Assembly (NCBI GenBank): GCA_903822175.1
Contig: CAIJOB010000035.1
Coordinates: forward strand, 1-52,130
From: an uncultured Alphaproteobacteria bacterium
GTDB lineage: Bacteria; Pseudomonadota; Alphaproteobacteria; Caulobacterales; Caulobacteraceae
Length of the DNA: 52,130 bases
Reading direction: 5' to 3'
This document shows positions 44,623 to 51,807 of this stretch, piece after piece. Position numbers and translations under genes: made by a program. Below the pieces are notes generated by a model. It did not search any database, was not told where the DNA came from, and saw nothing but the letters and a program-made list of their open reading frames with translations. How positions within the stretch are numbered: the first letter of the stretch is position 1; each line of letters opens with the position of its first letter.

Positions 44623-45278
44623 GCCGCCAGCAGGTCGCGGACCTCATGCAGGTCGGCGGCGATCCGTACCGTCAGCGTGCGCATCTCCTCGGTGGGGTCG
44701 AGCATGTCCGGCACCATCACCGTCATCATCCCGGCTGAGGACGCCGAGCGCACGCCATTGTGGCTGTCCTCAAGGGCGAGGCAGTCTTGCGGTGCGACAC
44801 CCAGCGCCTCTGCGGCCTTCAGAAACGGCTCGGGGTGCGGCTTGCCCTGGGTCTGGACTTCCTTGGTGATCAGGGCGGCGAAACGGTCGACCAGCCGGCC
44901 GGGCGCGAGATTGCGCTGCACCGACGCCAGGCTCGACGAGGTGGCGATGGCGCAGGGCAGACCGGCCTCGCCCAGATAGTCGAGGATTTCCACGACACCG
45001 GCCTTCAAGGTCACTCCCGCCGCGATCTGCTCGTGGCTGTGCGCGCGGACGGCGACGGTCCAGGCCGCCAGGTCGAACCCCTCGCCGAAATGCTCGACGA
45101 CGATCTGGTTGCTGGCGGCGTCCTGCAGGCCGACCATCCGCTGGAAGGTGGTGAAGGGCAGCTCGCCGCCCAGCGTGCCGGCCACGTGCTGCATGGCGCG
45201 GAAGATCACCGTCTCGGTGTCGACCAGCAGGCCGTCCATGTCGAAGACGACGGCTTTTACGGTGCGGGGAAAACTCAT
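44601..45278 (-). CDS. HAD family phosphatase (beta-phosphoglucomutase-like)
   Basis: 225 aa. Motif I is FDMDGLLVDTE (nucleophile Asp13, acid/base Asp15), motif II is the Ser in ATSSS, and motif III/IV is K...LEDSHNGVRSASSAGM. A helical cap is inserted after motif I, as in subfamily IA/PGM-like enzymes. It acts on a small phosphorylated metabolite. A 7-bp hairpin (GCCGACT/AGTCGGC, 45282-45301) lies just upstream, between this gene and serB. Confidence 0.92.
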   Translation of the reverse strand: MSFPRTVKAVVFDMDGLLVDTETVIFRAMQHVAGTLGGELPFTTFQRMVGLQDAASNQIVVEHFGEGFDLAAWTVAVRAHSHEQIAAGVTLKAGVVEILDYLGEAGLPCAIATSSSLASVQRNLAPGRLVDRFAALITKEVQTQGKPHPEPFLKAAEALGVAPQDCLALEDSHNGVRSASSAGMMTVMVPDMLDPTEEMRTLTVRIAADLHEVRDLLAAQRSAIQ

Positions 45279-45326
45279 GGCGCCGACTAAGCGGAGTCGG
45301 CGGCTCCCGCCAACTCAAGCCCGGCT

Positions 45327-46223
45327 TCAGTCTGTAACGAAGTCGCCGATCTCGTAGCCCTGGAAATAGAGCAGAGCTGTCAGGTCGCAGTGGTCGATGC
45401 GGGCGTGGGCCTGGGCCGCCACGATCGGCTTGGCGCGATAGGCGACGCCCAGGCCCGCGGCCTCGATCATCGCCAGATCATTGGCCCCGTCGCCGATGGC
45501 GATGGTCTGCGTCAGCTCCAGACCGTGGGCGGCGGCCTCTTCCTTGAGCGCCGTAAGCTTGGCCTCACGCCCCAGGATCGGCTCGCCGACCTCGCCGGTG
45601 AGGTGGCCCTTCTCGCTCTTCAGCCAGTTGGCGCGGTCGGCCTGAAAGCCCGCTTCGGCCGCCACCCGGACCGTGAAGAAGTTGAAGCCGCCGGACACCA
45701 GCACGCAGCGCGCGCCATTGGCCACCATGGTCCGCACCAGGGTCCGCGCGCCAGGATTGAGCCGCACGCGCTGGTCGTAGGTCTCTTCGAGAGCGCTGAT
45801 CGGCAGGCCCTTCAGCATGGCGACCCGCTCGCGCAGCGCGCCCTCGAAGGGCAGTTCGCCGCGCATGGCGCGCTCGGTGATGGCGGAGATTTCCGCCTTC
45901 AGGCCGGCGAAATCGGCCAGCTCGTCCAGGCATTCAACATTGATGATGGTCGAGTCCATGTCGGCGATCAGCAGGCGCTTACGGCGGCCCTCCAACGGCT
46001 GCACACACCAGTCCACCGATTGGCCGTCGAGCGCCGGGCCCAGGGCCGCGCGCACCGCAGCCAAGTCTTCGGCTTCCAGGATCACGTCGGTCGCCGCCAT
46101 GGCGCCGGCGTCGAGCTTGCGAGATTCCTTGCCGCGCGCCCCGACGCTCGCGAACAGTTCGCGTAGGTTGGCGGAGAAGGCGCCTGCGTTCGGAGGCGCG
46201 ACGATGGTGAGCACGAGGTCCAT
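45327..46223 (-). CDS. serB: phosphoserine phosphatase
   Basis: 298 aa from ATG 46223. Motifs: [18 protein letters not shown] (Asp88, Asp90), SGGFNFFT and [10 protein letters not shown]. The N-terminal 80 residues form the regulatory ACT-like part. It makes L-serine from phosphoserine. The ATG is interlocked with that of miaA on the other strand: both use the four bases CATG at 46221-46224. In-frame ATGs upstream (46235 and 46331) lie within miaA and are less likely because LVLTIVAPP is the normal family start. Confidence 0.94.
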   Translation of the reverse strand: MDLVLTIVAPPNAGAFSANLRELFASVGARGKESRKLDAGAMAATDVILEAEDLAAVRAALGPALDGQSVDWCVQPLEGRRKRLLIADMDSTIINVECLDELADFAGLKAEISAITERAMRGELPFEGALRERVAMLKGLPISALEETYDQRVRLNPGARTLVRTMVANGARCVLVSGGFNFFTVRVAAEAGFQADRANWLKSEKGHLTGEVGEPILGREAKLTALKEEAAAHGLELTQTIAIGDGANDLAMIEAAGLGVAYRAKPIVAAQAHARIDHCDLTALLYFQGYEIGDFVTD

Positions 46224-47151
46224 GGAGCCCCGCATCTGGCTGATCGCCGGACCCACGGCAAGCGGCAAGTCGGCGCTGGCGCTCCGGCTGGCGGCCGCCG
46301 TGGGCGGGGAAATCGTCAACGCTGACTCCATGCAGCTCTACGCCGACCTGCGCCTCTTGACCGCTCGGCCGTCGCCGCAGGAGGAGGCCCAGGCGCCGCA
46401 TCACCTGTTCGGAACGGTGGACGCGGCGGACGGCTGGTCGGTGGGCCGCTGGCTGCGGGCGGCGACGGCGGTGCTGGACGAGATCGCGGCGCGGGGCCGC
46501 CCAGCCATCGTGATCGGCGGCACGGGCCTTTATTTCCGTGCGCTGACGGTAGGCCTTGCCGAGATCCCGCAGGTTCCGGCCGAGGTCCGCGCTCGCAGTG
46601 GCGAAGACTACGACCGCATGGGCGAGATGAACTTCCGAGGCCGGCTGGGCGCGGTCGATCCGGCCGCCGCCGCCCGCATCGCGCCGGGCGACCGCCAGCG
46701 GCTGGTGCGCGCCTGGGAGGTCTATGTCGCCACCGAGACCCCGCTCAGCGACTGGCAGGGCAATGGCCGCCCGGCCATCGCGCTGGGGTCGTGGCGCGCC
46801 GTCGCCCTGGAGCCTGCGCGTGAGGCGCTTTATACGCGATGCGACGGGCGGCTGGCGGGCATGATCGAGACAGGCGTGCTGGACGAGGTCGCAGCCCTGA
46901 TGGCCCGCAACCTCGACGCCGACCTGCCGCTGATGAAGGCCGTCGGCCTGCGCGAATTCGCCGCCCACCTGCGCGGCGAGACCACGCTCGCCGCCGCCTT
47001 GGCGGCCGCCCAGCAGGAGACCCGGCGCTACGCCAAGCGCCAGACCACCTGGATGCGCGGCCAGATGGCCGACTGGCCACGGCTCACCGAATTGGACCCC
47101 GACGCGCAATGGAGGCAGTTTGTTGCTCTTAACCCTGCCTTGACGCCCTAG
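46222..47151 (+). CDS. miaA: tRNA dimethylallyltransferase
   Basis: 309 aa from ATG 46222, with CGAGG as ribosome site inside the serB coding region. P-loop GPTASGKS is at 10-17, DSMQLY follows near 34-39, and [10 protein letters not shown] and [12 protein letters not shown] are further family signatures. It transfers a dimethylallyl group to A37 of tRNAs that read UNN codons, using DMAPP from the MEP pathway whose first enzyme (dxs) is also in this window. The promoter must lie within serB. Confidence 0.95.
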   Translation: MEPRIWLIAGPTASGKSALALRLAAAVGGEIVNADSMQLYADLRLLTARPSPQEEAQAPHHLFGTVDAADGWSVGRWLRAATAVLDEIAARGRPAIVIGGTGLYFRALTVGLAEIPQVPAEVRARSGEDYDRMGEMNFRGRLGAVDPAAAARIAPGDRQRLVRAWEVYVATETPLSDWQGNGRPAIALGSWRAVALEPAREALYTRCDGRLAGMIETGVLDEVAALMARNLDADLPLMKAVGLREFAAHLRGETTLAAALAAAQQETRRYAKRQTTWMRGQMADWPRLTELDPDAQWRQFVALNPALTP

Positions 47152-47168
47152 GCGCAGCATGCGAAACG
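47140..47168 (+). promoter_or_regulatory. candidate ilvB leader promoter
   Basis: TTGACGC (47140-47146) at the end of miaA is followed after 14 bases by GCGAAACG (47161-47168), a fair match to the Caulobacter housekeeping consensus TTGaCgS-N10-14-GCtANAWC. The start of transcription would fall near 47175, just before the leader peptide. The -10 element is only a partial match. Confidence 0.45.
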
Positions 47169-47196
47169 CCTGAACCGAACTTTCCGAGGAAATCTC

Positions 47197-47241
47197 GTGC
47201 GCACCATTCTTGTACTCGTAAGGCGACCCGCCGCGGACTGA
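47197..47241 (+). CDS. ilv leader peptide (MRTILVLVRRPAAD)
   Basis: A 14-codon frame starting with GTG at 47197 and preceded at 6 bases by GAGGA (47186-47190), the best ribosome site in this gap. Residues 4-8 are Ile-Leu-Val-Leu-Val, all three branched-chain amino acids in one run, as expected of a leader that senses their charged tRNAs. It stops at 47241 and is followed by hairpins, a terminator and ilvB. Attenuation of ilvBN is, to my recollection, documented in Caulobacter. Confidence 0.85.
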   Translation: MRTILVLVRRPAAD

Positions 47242-47273
47242 GCTTGCTCAGCCCGTCAAAGGTCGCTTGCACC

Positions 47274-47296
47274 AGGCCCCCTCGAGGGCCTTTTTT
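47274..47296 (+). terminator. ilvB attenuator (Rho-independent terminator)
   Basis: AGGCCC (47274-47279), a 6-base loop, GGGCCT (47286-47291) and then six T residues (47291-47296). It lies between the leader peptide and ilvB. Upstream are a hairpin CTGAG-CTTG-CTCAG (47238-47251) and a longer pairing AGGCGACC (47221-47228) with GGTCGCTT (47261-47268) that begins inside the leader codons, so ribosome position could change which structure forms. Confidence 0.85.
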
Positions 47297-47320
47297 ATTG
47301 CCCTAGCCAGAGCCAGCCCC

Positions 47321-49114
47321 ATGACCGCCCACACCGCCACCATCGAAGCCGAAACCATCACCCTCTCGGGCGCCGAGATGGTCGTGCGCGCGCTTATCGA
47401 CCAGGGCGTCGAGGTGCTGTTCGGTTATCCGGGCGGCGCGGTGCTGCCGATCTATGACGCCCTCTACGCCGAGCCCCGCCTGCAGCATGTGCTGGTGCGC
47501 CACGAACAGGGCGCGACCCATGCGGCAGAAGGCTATGCCCGCTCCACCGGCAAGCCCGGCGTGGTGCTGGTCACCTCTGGCCCCGGCGCGACCAATGCGG
47601 TGACCGGCATCGTCGACGCCCTGATGGACTCGATCCCGCTGATCGTCATCACCGGCCAGGTCGCCACCCACCTGATCGGCACCGACGCATTCCAGGAATG
47701 CGACACCATCGGCATCACCCGCCCCTGCACCAAGCACAACTACCTGGTGAAGGACGTCGCCGACCTGCCGCGCATCCTGCACGAGGCCTTCCATATCGCC
47801 ACGTCGGGCCGTCCCGGCCCGGTGGTCATCGACATCCCCAAGGACGTGCAGTTCGCCAAGGGCGCCTATCAGGGCCCAGCCCAGGTCAAGCACGTCCACA
47901 ACTACAACCCGCGCACCAAGGGCGATCCGGGCCGCATCGCCGAGGCCGCGGCGATGATCGCCAAGGCGCGCCGGCCGATCCTCTACACCGGCGGCGGCGT
48001 CATCAACGCGGGCCCCGAGGCCGCCAAGCTGCTGCGTGAGTTCGCCGAGCTGACCGGCGCGCCGGTGACCTCGACCCTGATGGGCCTGGGCGCCTTCCCG
48101 GCGTCGGACCCGAAGTGGCTGGGCATGCTGGGCATGCACGGCTCGTTCGAGAGCAACAACGCCATGCACGACTGCGACGTCATGGTGGCTATCGGTTCGC
48201 GCTTCGACGACCGGGTGACCGGCCGCCTCGACGCCTTCTCGCCGGGCTCGCGCAAGATCCACATCGACATCGACGCCTCGTCGATCGGCAAGAACGTGCG
48301 CACCGACATCGGCATCGTGGGCGACGCGGCTTCGGTCCTGGCCGACCTGATCGCGGTCTGGAAGGCGAAGAACCTGAGCTGCGAGCCCAAAGCGATGGCC
48401 GAGTGGTGGAAGCAGATCGACGCCTGGCGCGCGGTGGACAGTTTCCGCTATGCGCCGGACACCAAGCTGATCAAGCCGCAGTACGCCATCCAGCGGCTCT
48501 ATGAGCTGACCCGCGGCCACGACACCTACATCACGACCGAGGTTGGCCAGCACCAGATGTGGGCCGCCCAGTTCTTCCACTTCGAAGAGCCCAACCGCTG
48601 GATGACCTCAGGCGGCCTGGGCACCATGGGTTATGGCATCCCCGCCGCGGTCGGCGTGCAGATGGCCCACCCCAACAGCCTGGTCATCGACATCGGCGGC
48701 GACGCCTCGGTGCAGATGACCATGCAGGAGATGTCGACGGCGGTGCAGTACGGCCTGCCGATCAAGATCTTCATCTTGAACAACGAGTGGATGGGCATGG
48801 TCCGCCAGTGGCAGCAACTGCTGCACGGCGAGCGCTATTCGCACACCTATTCCGCCAGCCTGCCCGACTTTGTGAAGCTGGCCGACGCCTACGGCGGCGT
48901 CGGCTTCCGCGCCGAGCGTCCCGACGAGCTCGACGACATGATCCGCGAGATGATCGCCGTCGATAAGCCGGTGATCTTCGACTGCCGGGTGACCAAGGAA
49001 GAGAACTGCTTCCCGATGATCCCGTCCGGCAAGGCGCACAACGAGATGATCATGGCCGAGGACACCCGCGACCTGGGCACCATCATCGACGACGCCGGTC
49101 GTCGGCTGGTGTGA
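47321..49114 (+). CDS. ilvB: acetolactate synthase large subunit
   Basis: 597 aa from ATG 47321; the frame opens at 47267 but that part lies in the attenuator. It condenses two pyruvates, or pyruvate with 2-oxobutyrate, using TPP, the first common step of Val/Leu/Ile synthesis. The catalytic Glu is in LVRHEQGATHAAEGYARSTG. The C-terminal TPP motif is GGDASVQMTMQEM...KIFILNNEWMGMVRQWQ. FAD and central domain regions are standard. Its regulatory subunit gene ilvN lies 1.4 kb downstream after three other genes. Confidence 0.96.
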   Translation: MTAHTATIEAETITLSGAEMVVRALIDQGVEVLFGYPGGAVLPIYDALYAEPRLQHVLVRHEQGATHAAEGYARSTGKPGVVLVTSGPGATNAVTGIVDALMDSIPLIVITGQVATHLIGTDAFQECDTIGITRPCTKHNYLVKDVADLPRILHEAFHIATSGRPGPVVIDIPKDVQFAKGAYQGPAQVKHVHNYNPRTKGDPGRIAEAAAMIAKARRPILYTGGGVINAGPEAAKLLREFAELTGAPVTSTLMGLGAFPASDPKWLGMLGMHGSFESNNAMHDCDVMVAIGSRFDDRVTGRLDAFSPGSRKIHIDIDASSIGKNVRTDIGIVGDAASVLADLIAVWKAKNLSCEPKAMAEWWKQIDAWRAVDSFRYAPDTKLIKPQYAIQRLYELTRGHDTYITTEVGQHQMWAAQFFHFEEPNRWMTSGGLGTMGYGIPAAVGVQMAHPNSLVIDIGGDASVQMTMQEMSTAVQYGLPIKIFILNNEWMGMVRQWQQLLHGERYSHTYSASLPDFVKLADAYGGVGFRAERPDELDDMIREMIAVDKPVIFDCRVTKEENCFPMIPSGKAHNEMIMAEDTRDLGTIIDDAGRRLV

Positions 49115-49584
49115 GCCGCACCACGCCGGCCACCCTTGCCCTGGACCGCGCCGGCGTCTCCTACAGCCTGGCGACCTACGACTACGACCCCAGCGCCGAC
49201 CGCATCGGACTGGCGGCGGCGGAGGCGCTCGGCGCGTCGCCTGGCGAGGTGCTGAAGACCCTGATCGTCAAGGCCGACGGCAAGCCCGCCTGCGTCATCC
49301 TGGCCTCGGACCGGGAGGTTTCGATGAAAAAGCTGGCCGTCGCCCTGGGAGCCAAGGCCTGCGAGATGGCGCCCGTCGCCGAGGCCGAACGGATCACCGG
49401 CTATCGCGTCGGCGGCGTCAGCCCCTTCGGCCAGAAGAAACGGCTGCCCACAGTGATCGACGCGGCGGCGGCCGCTCTGGCTCGGGCCTATGTGAACGGC
49501 GGCCAGCGGGGCTTGCAGGCGCGGCTGTCGCCGGCCGACCTCGTGCGATTGCTGGACGCGACGGTGGCTGAGATCGCGGTCTAG
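49111..49584 (+). CDS. ybaK: Cys-tRNA(Pro) deacylase, YbaK/EbsC family
   Basis: 157 aa from a GTG that overlaps the ilvB stop (GTGA). GEVLKTLIVKADGKPACVILASD carries the conserved lysine (Lys49), and GYRVGGVSPFGQKKRLPTVID is the YbaK signature. It hydrolyses cysteine mischarged onto tRNA-Pro. The coupling to ilvB is positional; no functional link is evident. Confidence 0.93.
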   Translation: MSRTTPATLALDRAGVSYSLATYDYDPSADRIGLAAAEALGASPGEVLKTLIVKADGKPACVILASDREVSMKKLAVALGAKACEMAPVAEAERITGYRVGGVSPFGQKKRLPTVIDAAAAALARAYVNGGQRGLQARLSPADLVRLLDATVAEIAV

Positions 49585-49901
49585 CGGATTCCCAGCCGCA
49601 CCATCACCTCGCGTGGGATCTGGTAGTCTGCGACGATCTGGGCGCGGTCGCGCAGGCCCATGACCTCGCGCTGGACGAAGTAACACCAGACGGCATCGGC
49701 GGCTTTCCTGAGGACCTCGGCGCGGCCCTCGCCCTGATGGTCGCGCAGCGCCGCCAGCGCGGCCTCGGCCTTGCGGCCCATCCGGCCAAGGGCTGCGGCC
49801 TGTTCCCCAGCGACCTCAGATAGGAGGGCCGCCTCGGCGCCCTCACCATTGGGGCGCCTCAGAAGGTTGAACAGCATCTCGCGCGACGGCATGGCCCCCA
49901 T
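49581..49901 (-). CDS. DUF6665-like small protein
   Basis: 106 aa from ATG 49901 (49892 is an alternative). The pattern LLSEVAGEQAAALGRMGRKAEAALAAL then VWCYFVQREVMGLRDRAQIVADYQIPREV resembles DUF6665, helical and without known role. The frame is open further upstream with protein-like sequence but no start codon there; a strong GAGGAGG (49934-49940) lies about 33 bases before the ATG and is not well placed. Its last four bases overlap ybaK. Confidence 0.7.
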   Translation of the reverse strand: MGAMPSREMLFNLLRRPNGEGAEAALLSEVAGEQAAALGRMGRKAEAALAALRDHQGEGRAEVLRKAADAVWCYFVQREVMGLRDRAQIVADYQIPREVMVRLGIR

Positions 49902-49954
49902 GTTGGCGCCAAGCCGCCGCTGCGCAAGCGAAGCCTCCTCACGAAGGCCCGAAC

Positions 49955-50317
49955 TTATTGGCCGTAGAAGAAGCGTTCCTCGGCGATCTTGCCGTCCTTG
50001 ATCGTGTAGACGGCCATCTCGTCCATGGTGAAGCGCTGGGCGCCCTTGGGGGTGACGTCCATCTTGAAGCGGACCACGAACTGGTCGCCGTTGACGAAGG
50101 GACCCTCGACCTCGCAGCCGTGGACCTCGTGATTGTTGGCCCACCATTCGCCCTTGCCGCGCGCCGCATCGATGCCGCGGCTGGCGGGGTCGCCGCCGTT
50201 CGGCGCGCCGGCCTCGACGCTCAGCACGTCCTGCGCCCAATATTTCTCGCCGGACTTGGCGAAATCGCCGGCTTTCCACATCGCCACCAGATCGTTGGCC
50301 ACGTCTTGCGTCGTCAT
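49955..50317 (-). CDS. SnoaL-like / NTF2-fold protein
   Basis: 120 aa. MTTQDVANDLVAMWKAGDFAKSGEKYWAQDV, then VRFKMDVTPKGAQRFTMDEMAVYTIKDGKIAEERFFY is the SnoaL / nuclear transport factor 2-like pattern, a small cone-shaped alpha+beta domain. Function is open: such proteins act as isomerases, cyclases or ligand binders. It reads away from ilvN and towards the DUF6665-like gene 53 bases on. Confidence 0.85.
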   Translation of the reverse strand: MTTQDVANDLVAMWKAGDFAKSGEKYWAQDVLSVEAGAPNGGDPASRGIDAARGKGEWWANNHEVHGCEVEGPFVNGDQFVVRFKMDVTPKGAQRFTMDEMAVYTIKDGKIAEERFFYGQ

Positions 50318-50400
50318 GACGGAGTTTCCTTCTGCTAGAGCCCGATCCTCCGCCGTCCCGGTGACGGGGCTGCGTCAGGCCCATGATGAAGACGCGTCAG

Positions 50401-50426
50401 GTCGCGCGACTTCTACACCGCGGTGT
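50401..50426. promoter_or_regulatory. two adjacent palindromes upstream of ilvN
   Basis: GTCGCGCGAC (50401-50410) and ACACCGCGGTGT (50415-50426) are both perfect palindromes, in the 170-base gap between the divergent SnoaL-like gene and ilvN. They lie about 60 bases before the ilvN ATG and could be an operator for either gene. No strong promoter match was found around them. Confidence 0.3.
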
Positions 50427-50487
50427 CTAGACCCGCGCTCATGACAGCGTGCTGGCAGCAGCGGACGGCGGCGCTATAAGTCACCTC

Positions 50488-51039
50488 ATGACCGACACCA
50501 CCCAACCCGCTTCCGTCTACGACCTCGCCCGCACCGATGAGGTGGAGAACTCGGCGACCTTCGCGGTGCTGGTGGATAATGAGCCCGGCGTGCTGCACCG
50601 GCTGGTCGGGCTGTTCGCGGCGCGCGGCTACAATATCGAGAGCCTGACGGTCGCCGAGACCGATCACAACGCCCACACCAGCCGCGTCACCATCGTCACC
50701 CGCGGCACGCTGGCGGTGCTGGCCCAGATCGAGGCTCAGCTGACCAAGATGGTCTCGACGCGGCACGTGCAGGACGTGACCCGCGACCCCAACGGCCTGG
50801 AGCGGGAACTGGCCTTGGTGAAGGTCAAGGGGACCGGCGCCGAGCGGGTCGAGGCGCTGCGCGTCGCCGACATCTTCCGCGCCAAGGTGATCGACACCAC
50901 CCACGAGAGCTTCGTCTTCGAACTGACCGGCGCGCCGACCAAGATCGACAAGTTCGCCGACCTGATGCGGCCGCTGGGCCTGGTGGAGGTCTCGCGCACG
51001 GGCGTACTCTCCATCCAGCGCGGCGTGGATATGCTCTAG
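50488..51039 (+). CDS. ilvN: acetolactate synthase small (regulatory) subunit
   Basis: 183 aa from ATG 50488 (MTDTTQPASVYDLARTDE). The ACT domain is at about 20-100: TFAVLVDNEPGVLHRLVGLFAARGYNIESLTVAETD. The C-terminal ALS_ss_C domain has ELALVKVKG and FRAKVIDTTHESFVFELTG. It binds valine for feedback inhibition of IlvB. The 4-base overlap of its stop with convergent yciB is typical here. Confidence 0.95.
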   Translation: MTDTTQPASVYDLARTDEVENSATFAVLVDNEPGVLHRLVGLFAARGYNIESLTVAETDHNAHTSRVTIVTRGTLAVLAQIEAQLTKMVSTRHVQDVTRDPNGLERELALVKVKGTGAERVEALRVADIFRAKVIDTTHESFVFELTGAPTKIDKFADLMRPLGLVEVSRTGVLSIQRGVDML

Positions 51040-51641
51040 GCCGCGAGCGCCGACGCGGACGTCTCGCACGCGGCCGCGGCCTGGGCCGCCATCAGCCGGT
51101 CGTGCCGGCGGTGACCGATGTATTTCAGGCTGCCGAACTGAACGGCGAACAGCGACAGCTTCGAGGCCAGCGGGACCACCGCGACGAAGGCCGGCCACCA
51201 CGCCGGGTACAGCCACGCGACGAGAGCGTTGGCGATGGCCGTGACGAACATCAGCCCGGCCCAAACATAGCCCCAGCGGATCATCAAGTCGCTGATCAGA
51301 TCGACCGCGTCTTCAGGCAGGTAGCGGACCATCCAGCCCCGCTTCAGCATCACAACACCGATGGCGACATAGATGATCGAGGGTTTGACCATCAGGAAGC
51401 GTGGGTCGTTGGTGATCATGGCGACGCCGCCCAGCACCACCACCAGGCCAAGCGAAGCCCACTGCAGCAGTTCCACCGGCCGGTTGGTCGCCTTCTGGAA
51501 CACCACTTGGCCGACGCCGACCAGCAAGGCGACGCCGGTCGCGGTGCGCACGTCCAGGTGCAGAGCCAGGAGCGCGGCGAGGACGATCGAAGACAGGAAG
51601 TCCGAAGCTAGCGGACGGATCGCGTGGATGAAGTCTTTCAC
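51036..51641 (-). CDS. yciB: inner membrane-spanning protein YciB (septation protein A family)
   Basis: 201 aa with five or six membrane segments. RPLASDFLSSIVLAALLA, VGQVVFQKATNRPVELLQWASLGLVVVLGG and DPRFLMVKPSIIYVAIG are family hallmarks. YciB/IspZ is linked to cell envelope synthesis and septation; the exact role is unclear. It lies leftward of the tmRNA gene with a 160-base gap. Confidence 0.9.
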   Translation of the reverse strand: MKDFIHAIRPLASDFLSSIVLAALLALHLDVRTATGVALLVGVGQVVFQKATNRPVELLQWASLGLVVVLGGVAMITNDPRFLMVKPSIIYVAIGVVMLKRGWMVRYLPEDAVDLISDLMIRWGYVWAGLMFVTAIANALVAWLYPAWWPAFVAVVPLASKLSLFAVQFGSLKYIGHRRHDRLMAAQAAAACETSASALAA

Positions 51642-51710
51642 GGGAATTCTCCAACAGAAACTGTTGGCTGAGACCCTACCGGCCGGCGCGGCGCCCCTTA
51701 AGGCCGCTCA

Positions 51711-51770
51711 CGAACGGCGGATGGCCGTTCGCGGAAAACACCCCGCTGTTCGCGCTTCGCGAACGAACAG
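51711..51770. repeat. two inverted repeats upstream of tmRNA
   Basis: CGAACGGC (51711-51718) pairs with GCCGTTCG (51724-51731), and CTGTTCG (51746-51752) pairs with CGAACAG (51764-51770); the second also contains TTCGCG-CTT-CGCGAA. They sit between the yciB start and the tmRNA promoter. They could be operators or terminate transcription; no T-run of terminator quality is attached, apart from the TTTTT at 51779-51783. Confidence 0.35.
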
Positions 51771-51773
51771 TCC

Positions 51774-51802
51774 TTCAGTTTTTAACCCCCGAGGCCTATA
51801 TT
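51774..51802 (+). promoter_or_regulatory. candidate ssrA promoter
   Basis: TTCAGT (51774-51779) and TATATT (51797-51802) are separated by 17 bases and put the transcription start near 51808-51810, at the first hairpin of the acceptor piece. The -35 match is weak; the position is what supports it. Confidence 0.45.
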
Positions 51803-51807
51803 GGTCG

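Noticed and set aside
45282..45301. Hairpin GCCGACT/AGTCGGC between serB and the HAD gene as a terminator
   Set aside because: Seven base pairs without a T-run on either strand; too weak to call.
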